From: Haematococcus lacustris
Lineage: Eukaryota; Chlorophyta; Chlorophyceae; Chlamydomonadales; Haematococcaceae
Direction of reading: 5' to 3'
DNA length: 64,000 nt
Assembly (NCBI GenBank): GCA_030144725.1
Contig: JASKMD010000008.1
Location: 13,108,160 to 13,172,159, forward strand
This document shows positions 1-9,897 of this stretch, one piece after another (the first letter of the stretch is position 1; the number at the start of each line of letters is the position of its first letter). Under the pieces are notes generated by a model. That model saw nothing but the letters and a program-made list of their open reading frames with translations. It had not been told where the DNA came from and did no database searches. Made by a program: the position numbers and the translations under genes.

Positions 1-2
1 CT

Positions 3-2726
3 GTCCTGTTTGTCACAAAAGCAGATGGGTCACTCCGTATGTGCATTGACTATAGGGCACTCAACAAGGTGACTATCAAGAATAAGTACCCTTTGCCCCG
101 AATAGATCAACTCATTGATCGCCTCCATGGAGCCACCGTGTTCAGCAGCCTCGACCTGCAGTCAGGCTACCATCAAATCCGCATCACTCCTGAAGACGTT
201 CCCAAATCGGCCTTTCGCACGCCGTTCGGACATTATCAGTTCAAAGTCTTAAGCTTCGGCTTGACTAATGCACCTGCTACATTTCAAGCGGTGATGAACG
301 ATATCTTCAGAGAGCACAACAAATTCGTTGTGGTCTACCTTGATGACATCTTAGTGTTCAGCAAGGATAAAACCGAGCATGCAAAACACTTGGAGGTTGT
401 TTTCAAACTCCTCTTACAAAACCAGTTATATGCTAAGCTCAAAAAGTGCGAATTCGAAAAAGCCGAGCTGAAATTCCTCGGTCACCTTGTGGGTGTGAAA
501 GGCATTCGTCCTGACCCTGCAAAAATCCAGAGCATTGTAGACTGGCCACCACTCACCGATGTGGCGTCCGTCCGCTCATTCGTTGGACTTGCAACCTATT
601 TTCGCACCTTCATACAAGGTTTTGCCAAACTAGTTGCACCACTGACAAACCTCACCAAGACTCACGTCCAATGGTGTTGGGATGACAGTTGTGAGGCTGC
701 ATTTCGAGGTGTTAAGCATGCCTTGTCCAACGCTCCAGTGTTAGCACTGCCAGACTTCTCCAAGCAGTTCCAAGTGATCTGTGATGCATCCGTGACCGGA
801 ATCGGCGCTGTGCTTATGCAAGATGGTCATCCAATTGCTTTTGAAAGCAGACGCTTGATACCGGCAGAGGTGAATTACACCACAGGAGAGCAGGAGCTCC
901 TGGCAGTCGTCCATGCCTTAAAGACATGGCGATGCTATTTGGAGGGGGTGGAGTTCAAGGTGATCACAGATCATAACCCACTCATCTACATAAACACCCA
1001 ACCAAACCTCTCGAGAAGACAAACCAGGTGGTCAGAGTACCTACAAAGGTTTAAGCAACTCACTTGGGAGTACAGACCCGGACGGATCAACGTTGCTGAT
1101 CCCTTGTCCCGGTATCCACCAAACAAGACAGCAGCAGTGCTCATGGCCGTGACACGCAGCAAGACTGGCAAGTCACCAGCACCTAAACCTGCTGAGGTGG
1201 TTAAACAACTTGAGCCAAAGAAACGGACACGAACGGGAAGAAAGCCCCAAGAGGCTCCCGCCGTTTTGGAGGAAACACATCCCGACCCTGATGAGTTACA
1301 AGACACTATCGCCACTATCCAATCAGGATATCGGCAAGATCCGTGGTTTGAGGATGCACGCAACCTCACAGACCTGCGCTTGTGTGAAAACTCACTTCTG
1401 TGGTATCATGGCTCCCGAGTCGTGGTCCCGAACTTAGAAGGCGTCAAGAGGGCTCTCTTGTATGAACTTCATGACACCCCAATGAGCGGGCATGGAGGGA
1501 TTGCAAAGACATACAAGGCTGTATCAGATAGATTCTGGTGGCCTGGCATGCACAATTACGTGGCAGACTATGTGAAACGATGCCACGTGTGCCAACGCAA
1601 TAAGAGCAGCACCCAGAAGCCGGCCGGACTAATGGTGCCATTGCAAATGCCCAAAGCCCCATGGGATAGTGTAAGCATGGACTTCGTGGTTAAGCTGCCC
1701 AAGACGGCAGCAGGACACGACTCCATCCTCGTGATTGTGGACAGGCTGACCAAAATGGTGCACCTGGCCCCTACCGTCGAGAAAGTCAATGGAGAAGACG
1801 TTGCACGTCTCTTCTACGACAATGTCTTCAAGCTGCATGGCATGCCCCTTGAGATCATATCAGACAGGGACCCTCGTTTCCGAGGTCAGTTCTTCTCAGG
1901 ACTGTGCGACATCATGCAAACCAAGCAATGCTTGTCCACCGCGTTTCATCCTCAGTCAGACGGCCAGACTGAAAGAATGAACAAGGTGATGGAAGACATG
2001 TTACGGCACTACGTCGGAGTCGAGTACGTGGATTGGGATAAATTCCTGTCCTCAGCCGAGTTTGCAATCAACAACTCGTACAACTCCTCCATTGGGACAA
2101 CCCCCTTTCGCTTGAACAACGTAAAGGACCCAAACGTGCCGATAACCTTAAAGCTCGACGCCACGACAAACAACGCCGCCCAAAACTTCGCCAGAGTCAT
2201 GAAAGACAACTTGGAGAAGGCTAAGCTCACATTAGACGCGGCTCGTAAACGTCAAAAGGCCTATTATGACCTCATGCACAGGGACGAAAACGAGATTGTC
2301 GTGGGCAGCGAAGTGCTACTTCGAACGAAGCACTTAAAGTTCAAGAATCCGGGGTCCCCGAAGCTATTACCCCTGTACATTGGGCCCTTCCAAGTCACAC
2401 AGAAAGTGAATGACGTGGCCTTCAGGATAAAGCTCCCCGAGACGTTCAAAATACACGACGTATTCCATGTATCCAAGCTCAAGCCATTCTTGGCAGGACC
2501 TGGGATGATGGTGCCCCCTCCTCCTCTTGAAGAAGGCGACGGCCTCTACTTCACGGTGAATCACCTGTTGCAGCACCGGAAGAACAAGCAAGGCAAGGAT
2601 GAGTACTTGGTTAGATGGTCCGGCTACGGCCCAGAGCACGACACGTGGGAACCAGCAAGTAACCTCAAAAAGGCAACCATCCAGGAATACAAGGACAACC
2701 TCAAACCTCTCCCCGAGTTTGTGTAA
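3..2726 (+). CDS. pol: Gypsy-type Pol polyprotein (RT-RNaseH-integrase-chromodomain), 5' partial
   Basis: The frame is open from base 3; the first ATG (base 39) lies inside the RT domain, so the start is missing. Counting from that Met, RT spans about residues 1-175 with the catalytic YLDD near residue 100. RNase H spans about 245-360 ([26 protein letters not shown]). The integrase zinc finger (His-His-Cys-Cys, ending CHVCQRNK) lies near 480-530. The integrase core follows, with D in [10 protein letters not shown] in IISDRDPRF and E in [15 protein letters not shown]. The C-terminus from about 840 is a chromodomain ([17 protein letters not shown], then NLKKA), which in chromoviruses targets integration to modified chromatin. 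The protein would copy and insert the element. No stops or frameshifts are seen. Confidence 0.95.
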   Translation, partial: VLFVTKADGSLRMCIDYRALNKVTIKNKYPLPRIDQLIDRLHGATVFSSLDLQSGYHQIRITPEDVPKSAFRTPFGHYQFKVLSFGLTNAPATFQAVMNDIFREHNKFVVVYLDDILVFSKDKTEHAKHLEVVFKLLLQNQLYAKLKKCEFEKAELKFLGHLVGVKGIRPDPAKIQSIVDWPPLTDVASVRSFVGLATYFRTFIQGFAKLVAPLTNLTKTHVQWCWDDSCEAAFRGVKHALSNAPVLALPDFSKQFQVICDASVTGIGAVLMQDGHPIAFESRRLIPAEVNYTTGEQELLAVVHALKTWRCYLEGVEFKVITDHNPLIYINTQPNLSRRQTRWSEYLQRFKQLTWEYRPGRINVADPLSRYPPNKTAAVLMAVTRSKTGKSPAPKPAEVVKQLEPKKRTRTGRKPQEAPAVLEETHPDPDELQDTIATIQSGYRQDPWFEDARNLTDLRLCENSLLWYHGSRVVVPNLEGVKRALLYELHDTPMSGHGGIAKTYKAVSDRFWWPGMHNYVADYVKRCHVCQRNKSSTQKPAGLMVPLQMPKAPWDSVSMDFVVKLPKTAAGHDSILVIVDRLTKMVHLAPTVEKVNGEDVARLFYDNVFKLHGMPLEIISDRDPRFRGQFFSGLCDIMQTKQCLSTAFHPQSDGQTERMNKVMEDMLRHYVGVEYVDWDKFLSSAEFAINNSYNSSIGTTPFRLNNVKDPNVPITLKLDATTNNAAQNFARVMKDNLEKAKLTLDAARKRQKAYYDLMHRDENEIVVGSEVLLRTKHLKFKNPGSPKLLPLYIGPFQVTQKVNDVAFRIKLPETFKIHDVFHVSKLKPFLAGPGMMVPPPPLEEGDGLYFTVNHLLQHRKNKQGKDEYLVRWSGYGPEHDTWEPASNLKKATIQEYKDNLKPLPEFV

Positions 2727-2779
2727 AAGTCCTACTGCTCACCTTGGCCCGGTGGCAGCCGACACCTAATTGGTGTTGA

Positions 2780-3310
2780 AGCATTGGTAGTCAGCACACG
2801 GTGAACGTGTCCTGCTCCTTTGAATATCCCATGACGTTTGCATAGTCTTGATGATGGTCTGTATGGCTCAACCACACGACAACGTGTGATGAGAGCAGCA
2901 TCTCTTGACGCTGTATGCAACGCATGTGGAAGTCCATCGCCCGGCACCTGCATAGTCGGAGAGACCGTCTGTCTGGCCCACATGTGTCATGTGCACAAGT
3001 GTGGTGCAGGGTCTTCTTTGGCGCTGTATGTAGATCCCGACAAGTACACGCAGAACCAACGGTCGTCTGTATGGCCCACTAAGCTTACAAAGGCTGAGTG
3101 TGGTGCGGGACCTTAGGACGTTGCCTCAAGTACTGGCGATCGGCGAGTGCCCCTCGCGTATGCATGCTAAAACGCGCAGACACCCGTTGTCTGGATGCCC
3201 TCAAGTCACCTCGTCTGTATGGGGTGTTGGAGTCATGAACCAACACTCGCAGGAGCTTTCTTGTGTAAGAGCATTGGCACTCGGAGCCTCCCAGGCGTAG
3301 CTAACCTGTG
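2780..3310 (+). repeat. Degenerate tandem repeats in retroelement 3' region
   Basis: The 640 bp between the pol stop and the LTR contains at least three diverged units, each with a GTCTGTATGG(C/G) core (near 2854, 3066 and 3215; a variant GTCTGTCTGG near 2969). A GTGTGGTGC(A/G)GG core recurs at 3000 and 3097, and GCTGTATG recurs near 2910 and 3022. No ORF of note is present. This resembles a chromovirus 3' UTR expanded by duplication. Confidence 0.5.
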
Positions 3311-3356
3311 GACAATGCTCCCCTGGTCTTTTTCCCGAGGACGGGTTTTGGCCAGG

Positions 3357-3366
3357 TCGGGGGGGA
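3357..3366 (+). promoter_or_regulatory. Polypurine tract (plus-strand primer)
   Basis: A G-run ending in GGGGGGA sits directly before TGTAACG, the expected place for plus-strand priming next to a 3' LTR. Confidence 0.6.
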
Positions 3367-3788
3367 TGTAACGAAGCGAGGTTCTTCCTAGGGGAAATAA
3401 CCGAGCAGTTGCATGAGATCCCGCCGTCATAACTCCCAGTAGGGTGACGGTGGCGTGTGACGGCTGGCCGCTGGCCTATTTAGCCGAGGGCCGCTAGAGA
3501 GTTGGGGATTCTCATTATCAGAGGCATTGTGTAACACACATTGCCACCCAACCGGAAGTAGCGGACTGTGGAGCGCGAGGCAGGAGCGCTCTCACTCACA
3601 CGGAAGACATACAAGGTGAGGCAGAGCAGCAGTTCTGCCACGCCTTTGTTACACAAGGGCTGGTCTAGGAGTTGAAGCTCTAGTCTCAGCGTGCGCTGGA
3701 GCTTCTAGGGCTAGACTTACTGGCTGCGGTATTTGCAGCGGATGCTGTGCTGTTGACGGAACAACAATAACACAGGGCGTAGCTTACA
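3367..3788 (+). repeat. Putative 3' LTR of the gypsy element
   Basis: The segment starts TGTAACG after the purine tract and is proposed to end at TTACA (3784-3788), giving TG...CA ends with a 5-bp inverted TGTAA/TTACA, 422 bp in all. The left edge is well supported. The right edge is a guess, because the 5' LTR is not in the window for comparison. Confidence 0.55.
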
Positions 3789-4094
3789 GTGGGCTCAGGT
3801 CGGAACTGAACTTCAACTTGGGTTCCTCTACGTCTGTCTGTATCTTCAGACTCTGCCTTTTTAAACCCTACCGCCTAGTGTCAACGTAATTCATCTGACG
3901 TGGCAAGGCATGCAACACAAAAAACAACGATTGTCCATGTATTCTGCCGTGTAGTTGTGTACTCTTACAGAGGCTCTGACTCTTAGCTTGTGGCCTGTTT
4001 GCACCCAAATGAAAGTACAGCCCAAGTTTCATGTGGCATAGTACGTGGCATATTACGCCACGTACCTGAGCAAACTAGGACTATATATGCACCT
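3789..4094. other. No gene recognised
   Basis: AT-richer spacer between the LTR and the hAT-like element. It includes a small palindrome around the two ACGTGGCATA/TACGCCACGT segments near 4040-4070. No conserved coding frame was seen. Confidence 0.5.
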
Positions 4095-4689
4095 CCGGCA
4101 CCCAGTGATGGGTAATACGTGTATCGATACAGGAAATACAAGAAAATACAAGAAAAAACGTGTATTTTCTGTATCGATACAATACAGCGATACAGAGGCA
4201 ACATGCCACGCGGGAAAGGAGCAGCTAGGAGCAGCGCAGCCAGTCTCGCAGCCTGTCCTTGATGGCTGGCAGGACGGCGACGGCGGAAAGTCAGGGCCTC
4301 CCAACTTTGATGTTCTTGCATGTAAAACCGGCACATGCGACCGACTGCTCCGGGAGCAGGCCGATGGCTTTAGCACCGCGCGGCATGGCTTTAGCGCGGA
4401 CTCTTGTTGTGGCAGCAGCCAGCAGCTGCTTCGAAGGCATCCACGCAACTTGCCGGCCGGCACTTGTATTTTTTGATACGATACGTGTATTTCTGTATTA
4501 CCGTACTCTCTCTTTTGATTCGCGTCCGCGAATCGTTTTTTCGGCCTCGCGAAATCGCGAACGAGTAAACAATGTGGTTTTTGACTGAATCGCGAAGTGG
4601 TCAAACAATTATTTGACCTGCATAAATATCGATGCGATGGACCGCTTTGTGTTAGTTTGTGTTAGGTTTGTAGTTAGCAAGTTAGCAGC

Positions 4690-4815
4690 CGGGGTGGCTG
4701 GCTGCAAGAAGTCAGCTGTAGGGGTGGTTGGCTAGTCTAGGGCAGCAGCCGGTGTGGCTGGCCGCACCAGGTCAGCAGCCGGGGTGGCTGGCCGCACCAA
4801 GTCAGCTGCTGGGGT
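4690..4815 (+). repeat. Short tandem repeat (GCAGCCGGGGTGGCTGGC unit)
   Basis: Three to four diverged units of roughly 40 bp carry the core CAGCCGGGGTGGCTGGC. They form the start of the small ORF that follows. Confidence 0.55.
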
Positions 4816-4960
4816 CTACGCCTTGGCCAAAGCTGCGGCATGGGTGACTGCAAGGGCACGCAAGTTTGAGTGTTCAGAGGAGGATGCAGAGATATGCCGG
4901 CACTGCAAGCAGCCACAGGAGCACCATGACTTCATGGGGGAGGTTCAGTGCCCTATCTAG
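4754..4960 (+). CDS. Small Cys/His-rich ORF, unknown
   Basis: This 68-codon frame begins in a GRT(R/K)SAAGV repeat and ends with a compact Cys/His pattern (FECS, then ICRHC, QEHHDF, QCPI) that could bind a metal. It lies inside the hAT-like element and has no recognised relative; it may be an exon remnant of a transposon gene. Coding status is doubtful. Confidence 0.2.
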   Translation: MAGRTRSAAGVAGRTKSAAGVYALAKAAAWVTARARKFECSEEDAEICRHCKQPQEHHDFMGEVQCPI

Positions 4961-5759
4961 TGCAAAGTCAAGATTTGGTGACTTGGTGCACGGTGACACT
5001 ACCCACTTGCATACTGGCTTTGACTAGGTGACCGGGTAGCTTGACATGGTGACATGTCCAAGAAGTGCTAGAACCATGGAGGATTGACATGGTATGCAAG
5101 GTATGGCAGCCTAGAATATTTATAAGCACACCCACATCCTCAGAACTGTGTTTTGCAGCATTGTTTGCATCGGGAAGAAATAAACAATCTTTTTTTTGGG
5201 TCGGGAAAGAGTATTTAATTTTAGTTTTCGGGGCCTCGCGAATCAAAAGAGATAGTACGGTATACAAAAAATACGTATCGATCCCTATACATTACGGGAG
5301 AATAATTTATTGTTATTTTGTCGTAATTGTTGATTTATACGGTTATGTTGATCAAACTCGGACAATTACGGCAAGCACAGCAATTACAAGCAATGTCGGC
5401 CGGTAAAAGTTTTACTTGCTGGCGCTCTACAGCCCGCGAACCATGGAATCATAGTAACCCTAAATAGGCGGCAGCAGCTGCCAGAAGCTTCATCTTCAGA
5501 GCCTTGCCAGCTGCTTCGTGGGCGTGGAAGTCTTCTAGGCGTTGCGCTGCTTGCGGGTGACGCTGGGTGTCGCATAGGGGTTCATAGGCCGCCATTACCC
5601 GTAGCCAGGAGGAGCAGCAACATGCTGCCCGCTTGCCTTGCCGACCAGTTGGGCAGACCCGGGCTGCCAGGGGTGGGCAGGGTGGCTGCTTGCAAGCTAG
5701 CAGCCAAGGGCACCGACGCCTGGCAAACTGCTAGGGACACCGCCGCCAGGCCAGCAACA

Positions 5760-6275
5760 GCGGGAGTAGCAGCGGCAGCAGCAGCCGAGCAGTGGCAGCA
5801 GCAGCAGCCGGGCAGTGGCAGCAGCAGGGCAGTACCAGCAGGGCAGCAGCAGTAGCAGGAGGGCAACAACAGTAGCAGCAACAGCCAGGAAGCAGGGCAG
5901 CAGCAGCAGCAGGGCAGCAGGGCGGCAACAGCAGCAGCAGGGCGGCAGGGCGGCAACAGCAGCGGCAGGGCAGCAGAAGCAGCCGGGCAGCAGCAGCATC
6001 AGCAGCCAGGCAACAGTAGCAGCAGCAGGGCGGTAGCAGCAATTGCAGCAGGGAAGCAGCAGCAGCCGGGCGGCAGCAGCAGCAGCCAGGCGGCGGCAGC
6101 AGCAGCAGCCGGGCAGCAGCAGCAGCGGGGCAGCAACAGCAGCGGGGCAGCAACAGCCGGGCAGCAACAACATTAGCAGCAGCAGCAGGGCAGCAGCAGC
6201 TGCAGGGCAGCAGCAGCAGCAGGAGGGCAACAACAACATCAACAAGGCAGCAGCAGCAGCAGCAGCAAGGTTTTG
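5760..6275. repeat. CAG/GGCAGC-type low-complexity block
   Basis: About 500 bp of CAG, GGCAG and CGGGCAGC units. All six frames are open over long stretches, giving artificial poly-Gln/Ser or Leu/Cys ORFs. No real gene is inferred. Confidence 0.85.
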
Positions 6276-6302
6276 CTTGTTCACAAAGGCGGGATAGCAA
6301 TG

Positions 6303-6960
6303 TAGGACATGACAAGGCATGTGCACTGTGCAAGAAAAACTCCAGCATGCTATAGCTGGTGTTCAGCTGACTCTTGTTCTTGATCATGGTTGCTAGTGCT
6401 GCCTTGCTGCGGATTGCCAAGTTCACTATTTCACAGTTGCATGAGACGACGATACGACACTTGCAAGCCAATTTTACCTGCTTGGCCAGATAGGCGACCA
6501 GAGCGTCGAGGCTCCATTGCCTCATATGCAATGGCCGGTTTGGGCTGCGTGGCCGGTTTGGGACGCAATCTGCATCAGCGAGCTTCTGCGACAGCTGCAA
6601 CAGCGGTGTTAGGCTGCCCAGCCACTTTGTTCTCCGGGGACCCTGTTGCGCAACGGACGTGGTGCTACTAGTCAAATGATGCTACTAGTGGTGCTACTAG
6701 TCAAAAGGAGGTCAACGCTAAGGTCCGTCAACGCGTCTCACCGTCAAGCCTCGTAGCTGCCAAACGTGTTGTTGCGACCTCTAGCGGAGGCGGAAGAAGG
6801 TTACATGTTGGTATCTCGAAGTCGTTATCACTGCCGCATTGGTCGCCAATGCTTCCGCTGCTGACGGTGTAGGTGCTGTCGGTCATCTTGGCTGGTGGGC
6901 AGGCTGGTATGGGTGAGGTTGCGGCTGAAAGTTTGTCCTAGAGTAAAGAGTGAAAAGGGG
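6303..6960. other. No gene recognised
   Basis: Interior of the nested element between the CAG block and the tandem array. Short repeats such as GGTGCTACTAGTCAAA near 6660-6705 are present; no conserved frame was found. Confidence 0.4.
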
Positions 6961-6963
6961 GTG

Positions 6964-7125
6964 ACTTGCAAACAATTACAGGAAAAGTGCACGACTTGCG
7001 CACATTTACTGAAAAAGTGCACGACTTGCGCACATTTACGGGAAAAGTGCAGACATTTACAGAAAAAGTGAACGACTTGCACACATTTACGGGAAAAGCG
7101 CAGACATTTACAGCAAAAGTGCACA
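6964..7125 (+). repeat. Tandem array with ACATTTAC(G/A)GRAAAAG core
   Basis: About six units alternate between a long form (CACGACTTGCGCACATTTAC plus GAAAAAGTG) and a short form lacking the CACGACTTG part. The period is about 30 or 21 bp. The array is near the right end of the nested element. Confidence 0.7.
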
Positions 7126-7273
7126 ACCATCAAGAAAGAGCGTGGTTTGCGCACTGGTTCTGCTGTCGTCCCCGACGCGTGGAGCACAGCCGCAATAGCA
7201 GCGAGGCTCCAAATCGTGTGCCCGTAATGTATAGGGATATCGCATAATGTCTCGGCCAGCGCTGTTCACGTCC

Positions 7274-7368
7274 AAATAACAGTCTCGGCCAGGTCTCAAG
7301 TTGCGTAAACGTCTCGGCTACGCCTCGACGTTTACTGCAACTTTCGACCCAGCCTCGACCGTTATTTT
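7274..7368. repeat. Imperfect palindrome, ~40-bp arms
   Basis: The arms run from AAATAACAGTCTCGG to its near-complement ending CGACCGTTATTTT. They are centred on CTCGGCTACGCCTCG, with matching AGTTGCGTAAACG and CGTTTACTGCAACT inside. Confidence 0.65.
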
Positions 7369-7570
7369 CCCGTAATGGAGTTTTACTCGATTGTAATCGT
7401 TAATAGACCTCGTTTTAAGAATCGTTAACTGCAGCGACCTGGTGTATTAACAAAAGTGGTTGCCAACGAACACGTAACAGCCGGCCAACACCATCGCAGG
7501 TGACAAGAAGCATCACATTGCGCGGCTTCGCCGCGCCTATAGAGCTTCGCCTACGTAAAACTCAATTACA

Positions 7571-7773
7571 CTAGATAATGGAGTCGCTAGGGTCGTTTCA
7601 GGTGGTTGAAAAAGGCTCGGTCTCGGCCCTGGCGCGGGACAGCTCTCGACCTCAGCCAGCGGCCACGTCGCTACGCTCCGTGTCCGCTGGCTTCGGTCTC
7701 GAGCTGCCCCGCGCCAGGGCCTCGACCTCGCCTTTTTAAACCGCCTAAAACGACCCGCGACACCATTATCTAC
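7571..7773. repeat. 203-bp near-perfect palindrome (foldback/MITE-like)
   Basis: The left arm starts CTAGATAATGGAGTCGC and the right arm ends GCGACACCATTATCTAC. Matching internal blocks include CCTGGCGCGGGACAGCTC and GAGCTGCCCCGCGCCAGG, and GTCGTTT...AAAACGAC. The centre is near 7672, leaving almost no loop. As RNA it would form a hairpin of about 95 bp. Confidence 0.8.
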
Positions 7774-8093
7774 TAAGTAACAGCTCGGCCTCCGACATTA
7801 TACTATACGTATCGATACACGTATCTTGTATTACCCATCACTGCCGGCACCTGCCGGATTTTGGAACTCGTCGCTGGAACAATTTGTGCGATGCCCAGTG
7901 ATAGAGACCACTACTATAGGCTCATCCGCGGGGAAACATCTTCGCCCACCACCATCGCGGCCGAATTAGAGGCCAGCGACACAGACACGGCTTGAGCTAT
8001 AGAGCGGGCTGGTGCACACGCGATGTCCTGAGGTGGCCTGTGTGACCCAAACTGACCCATGCGAACATTTTATCAGGCGTGTCACAGCTGGCT

Positions 8094-9266
8094 ACCCCTC
8101 CCATTGAACCACCAACCCCCCTAACGATAAGGGACAACGGCTTTTCCGGACTCATTTCTGCACGGATTTACACGCGGATTGAAGCGTCGAAATGAGGCCG
8201 CGCTGAGCCACACGCTGAGCTGGTCGGGCATGTTGCCGGGTATCCGACCCTACCGAGCCTGCTGACGTGATGTGCGTTGACCCAGTAGTAGTAAGTAAGG
8301 CGCGACCGGCCAACCTAGAATTCTATTTCTAGGTTTCTAGGCTCAGGAAAAATTTCTAGGAATCCAGCCGGCCAACCTAGAATTCTATTTCTAGGTTTCT
8401 AGGCTCAGGAAAAATTTCTAGGTTTCCGAGCCACCTAGAATTCTATGGGCGTGCCCTAGTAGTAAGTCCTTGTTAAACGCGATGGTTAGTGCGCGATGTG
8501 CGAGGAGCCCGACCTCATGTCCAACATAATAACCCACATGCGCTGGCTCTGAGGCGACGAAACTAGGCTCAGGTGCTCTGAAACTAGGAGGAGACAACGG
8601 CATGAGCATAGCAGGGGCAACTGCATCATTCACTTGCTAATTAAGCTCCATAAAGGTGGGCTAAACCTCCCCCATGCTGCCCACTCTGCTGATGCCCGTC
8701 TGACAACCATGCAACTCATTGCAACTCTCCAGCCTTGCGTCACTGGCTAGGGAACTCACTGTGAACCCCCTGCCAAAGTCTCAACTCTTGTTGAGTTTTG
8801 TTCATAGGGGTTTTAGAAGCTGGCGTGTGCACATGTCTGCAGCATGCCGACATCCAAATATAAAAATCCAAATACAAACGGCAGGGGGGCCAGGCTACCC
8901 GCTGTGCGTGTTGTGTGAGGTCTACGCCAGCTGCCAGCACTGGCTGGGTGGAGATTCATGTGGAGAGGGAGGCTGTGTAAGATGATGTTGAGAAAACTGG
9001 GCTCCATGCGTAAAGTGTACCGCAGCGGAGAGCTATGCATCTTGCGTTGTGGGTGTTGTGGAGCAGAACTTGAAAGGCCCATTGCGCAGAGCGAAACCGT
9101 TCGCGTGCCTGGCAGACTGCCGGTCAGCGTGGGTGCCAGCAGCTCGGGCGCGCAGGCGCAAGCGCAACGCAAAGATAAGGCGTTCCGCGTTGAAATGACA
9201 ACTCAACTCTCACCAGGCACGCCGCAAAGTCAAATGTCCCTTACGTGGTGGTTCAATGGGAGGGGT
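8094..9266 (+). mobile_element. Internally deleted copy of CCCCTCCC-end DNA transposon
   Basis: The termini are CCCCTCCCATTGAACCACCA (from 8095) and its reverse complement (to 9265). The left ~0.85 kb and right ~0.3 kb align with the ends of the copy at 24.4-27.1 kb, while the region corresponding to about 25090-26770 of that copy is missing. The deletion joins at a short GGC microhomology near 8970. No transposase remains, so this copy is non-autonomous. A 160-bp insertion at 8297-8456 is unique to it. Confidence 0.8.
8297..8456. mobile_element. 160-bp insertion with 11-bp target duplication
   Basis: TAGTAGTAAGT occurs at 8286-8296 and again at 8457-8467. The sister copy at about 24600 has a single TAGCAGTGAGT there, so the empty site is visible. 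The insert carries a tandem duplication of a ~64-bp unit (CCGGCCAACCTAGAATTC...), partly repeated a third time, rich in CTAG palindromes. Confidence 0.75.
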
Positions 9267-9340
9267 AGCCAGCTGACTAATAGTCCATATACGCGTATCA
9301 TGAGATATCATGATACATGCCGCTCCCTAGCCATGTGAGT

Positions 9341-9625
9341 AGTTTTGACAGCGGTGACTGTCACTGACTGTTTGCAGGTGCTCTTGAGCCACGTCGGTCG
9401 CAGCGGTGTCTCGCGACGAGGCCCGCATGAGCGGACAATGCATGGATTTGAATGTGGAGATTTGAGCCGCCATAGCACTCAGCACGCTGTACAGTATTCA
9501 ATGGTACATGTTGCACCGCGTAGTTGACGGAGTCTTCTATCCAGTGATGTGCGTAGCATAAATAGAAACCACGGGGCTGAGACGCGGCGTCGTTATGATT
9601 ACCAGGGGTCGTTTTTCTGTTAGTT
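9341..9625 (-). repeat. Dispersed repeat with conserved ORF, copy 1
   Basis: This matches 14840-15110 in inverted orientation at about 80% identity. Read on the minus strand both copies keep a ~75-residue frame with shared blocks NDAASQPRGFYLC, WIEDSV, AECYGGSNL and IQIHAL. The end with CGACCCCTGGT also appears at about 36165, marking a shared terminus. The superfamily is unknown. Confidence 0.7.
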
Positions 9626-9897
9626 GGGGACACCTGACATGTAGGCAACAAAGTAATGTCGATGGCCATGTGGATGCCAATGCTTCAGGGAAGGTCAGGC
9701 CTGGGCTGCATCGTTCATGTAGAGGCAGGTATTGCCAGGTATCTGCGCTGCAACCCACGTATAAAATCTAAGTTCCGTGCTCCGCAGCCATGCTTTTCAC
9801 GGGCATATTCTGCATATTATGCCTGCTCGCTGGCCTGGCCAGTGGGGGGTGACGGTGGCTACCCCCATGGGGTAGCCACTTACCGGGAGCATTAATT

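Larger units (their letters stand above)
1..3788 (+). mobile_element. Ty3/gypsy chromovirus, 3' part (5' end outside window)
   Basis: The order is reverse transcriptase, RNase H, integrase and chromodomain, then about 640 bp of non-coding DNA, a purine tract and an LTR-like segment. This is the layout of a chromodomain-bearing Ty3/gypsy (Metaviridae-like) retrotransposon. Gag, protease and the 5' LTR lie before base 1, so LTR identity and the target duplication cannot be checked. The reading frame is intact over 2.7 kb, which suggests a fairly young copy. Confidence 0.9.
4479..5280. repeat. Inverted repeat pair inside the hAT-like element
   Basis: The segment ending at 4524 (core CTCTCTTTTGATTCGCG) recurs inverted at 5237-5280 with about 90% identity over some 30 bp, extending into ATACGTAT-type motifs. 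The intervening 0.7 kb includes Ala/Gly-rich tandem units (4690-4810). This could be a short older element or subterminal repeats of the larger one. Confidence 0.5.
5281..7238. mobile_element. Nested element with 18-bp perfect terminal inverted repeats
   Basis: ATCCCTATACATTACGGG at 5281-5298 is matched by its exact reverse complement at 7221-7238. The 4 bp outside each end is ATCG (5277-5280 and 7239-7242), a possible target duplication. The 1958-bp body has no credible ORF; it is filled by CAG-type repeats (5760-6275) and a tandem array (6964-7125). The superfamily is not assigned. Confidence 0.55.
4103..7843. mobile_element. hAT-like non-autonomous element with perfect 8-bp TSD
   Basis: The left end reads CAGTGATGGGTAATAC (4103-4118) and the right end is its exact reverse complement (7828-7843). 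Both are flanked by the same 8 bp, CCGGCACC (4095-4102 and 7844-7851). An 8-bp duplication and CAG...CTG termini are diagnostic of the hAT superfamily. Just inside the ends, GTGTATCGATAC-type motifs recur in both orientations. There is no transposase ORF. The interior holds a second inverted-repeat element, CAG-rich DNA, a tandem array and two palindromes, so the element has grown by nested insertion. Confidence 0.8.

Noticed and set aside
5697..6675. Long minus-strand Leu/Cys-rich ORFs (209 and 314 codons)
   Set aside because: Composition follows the CAG block directly; no conserved residues or start context.
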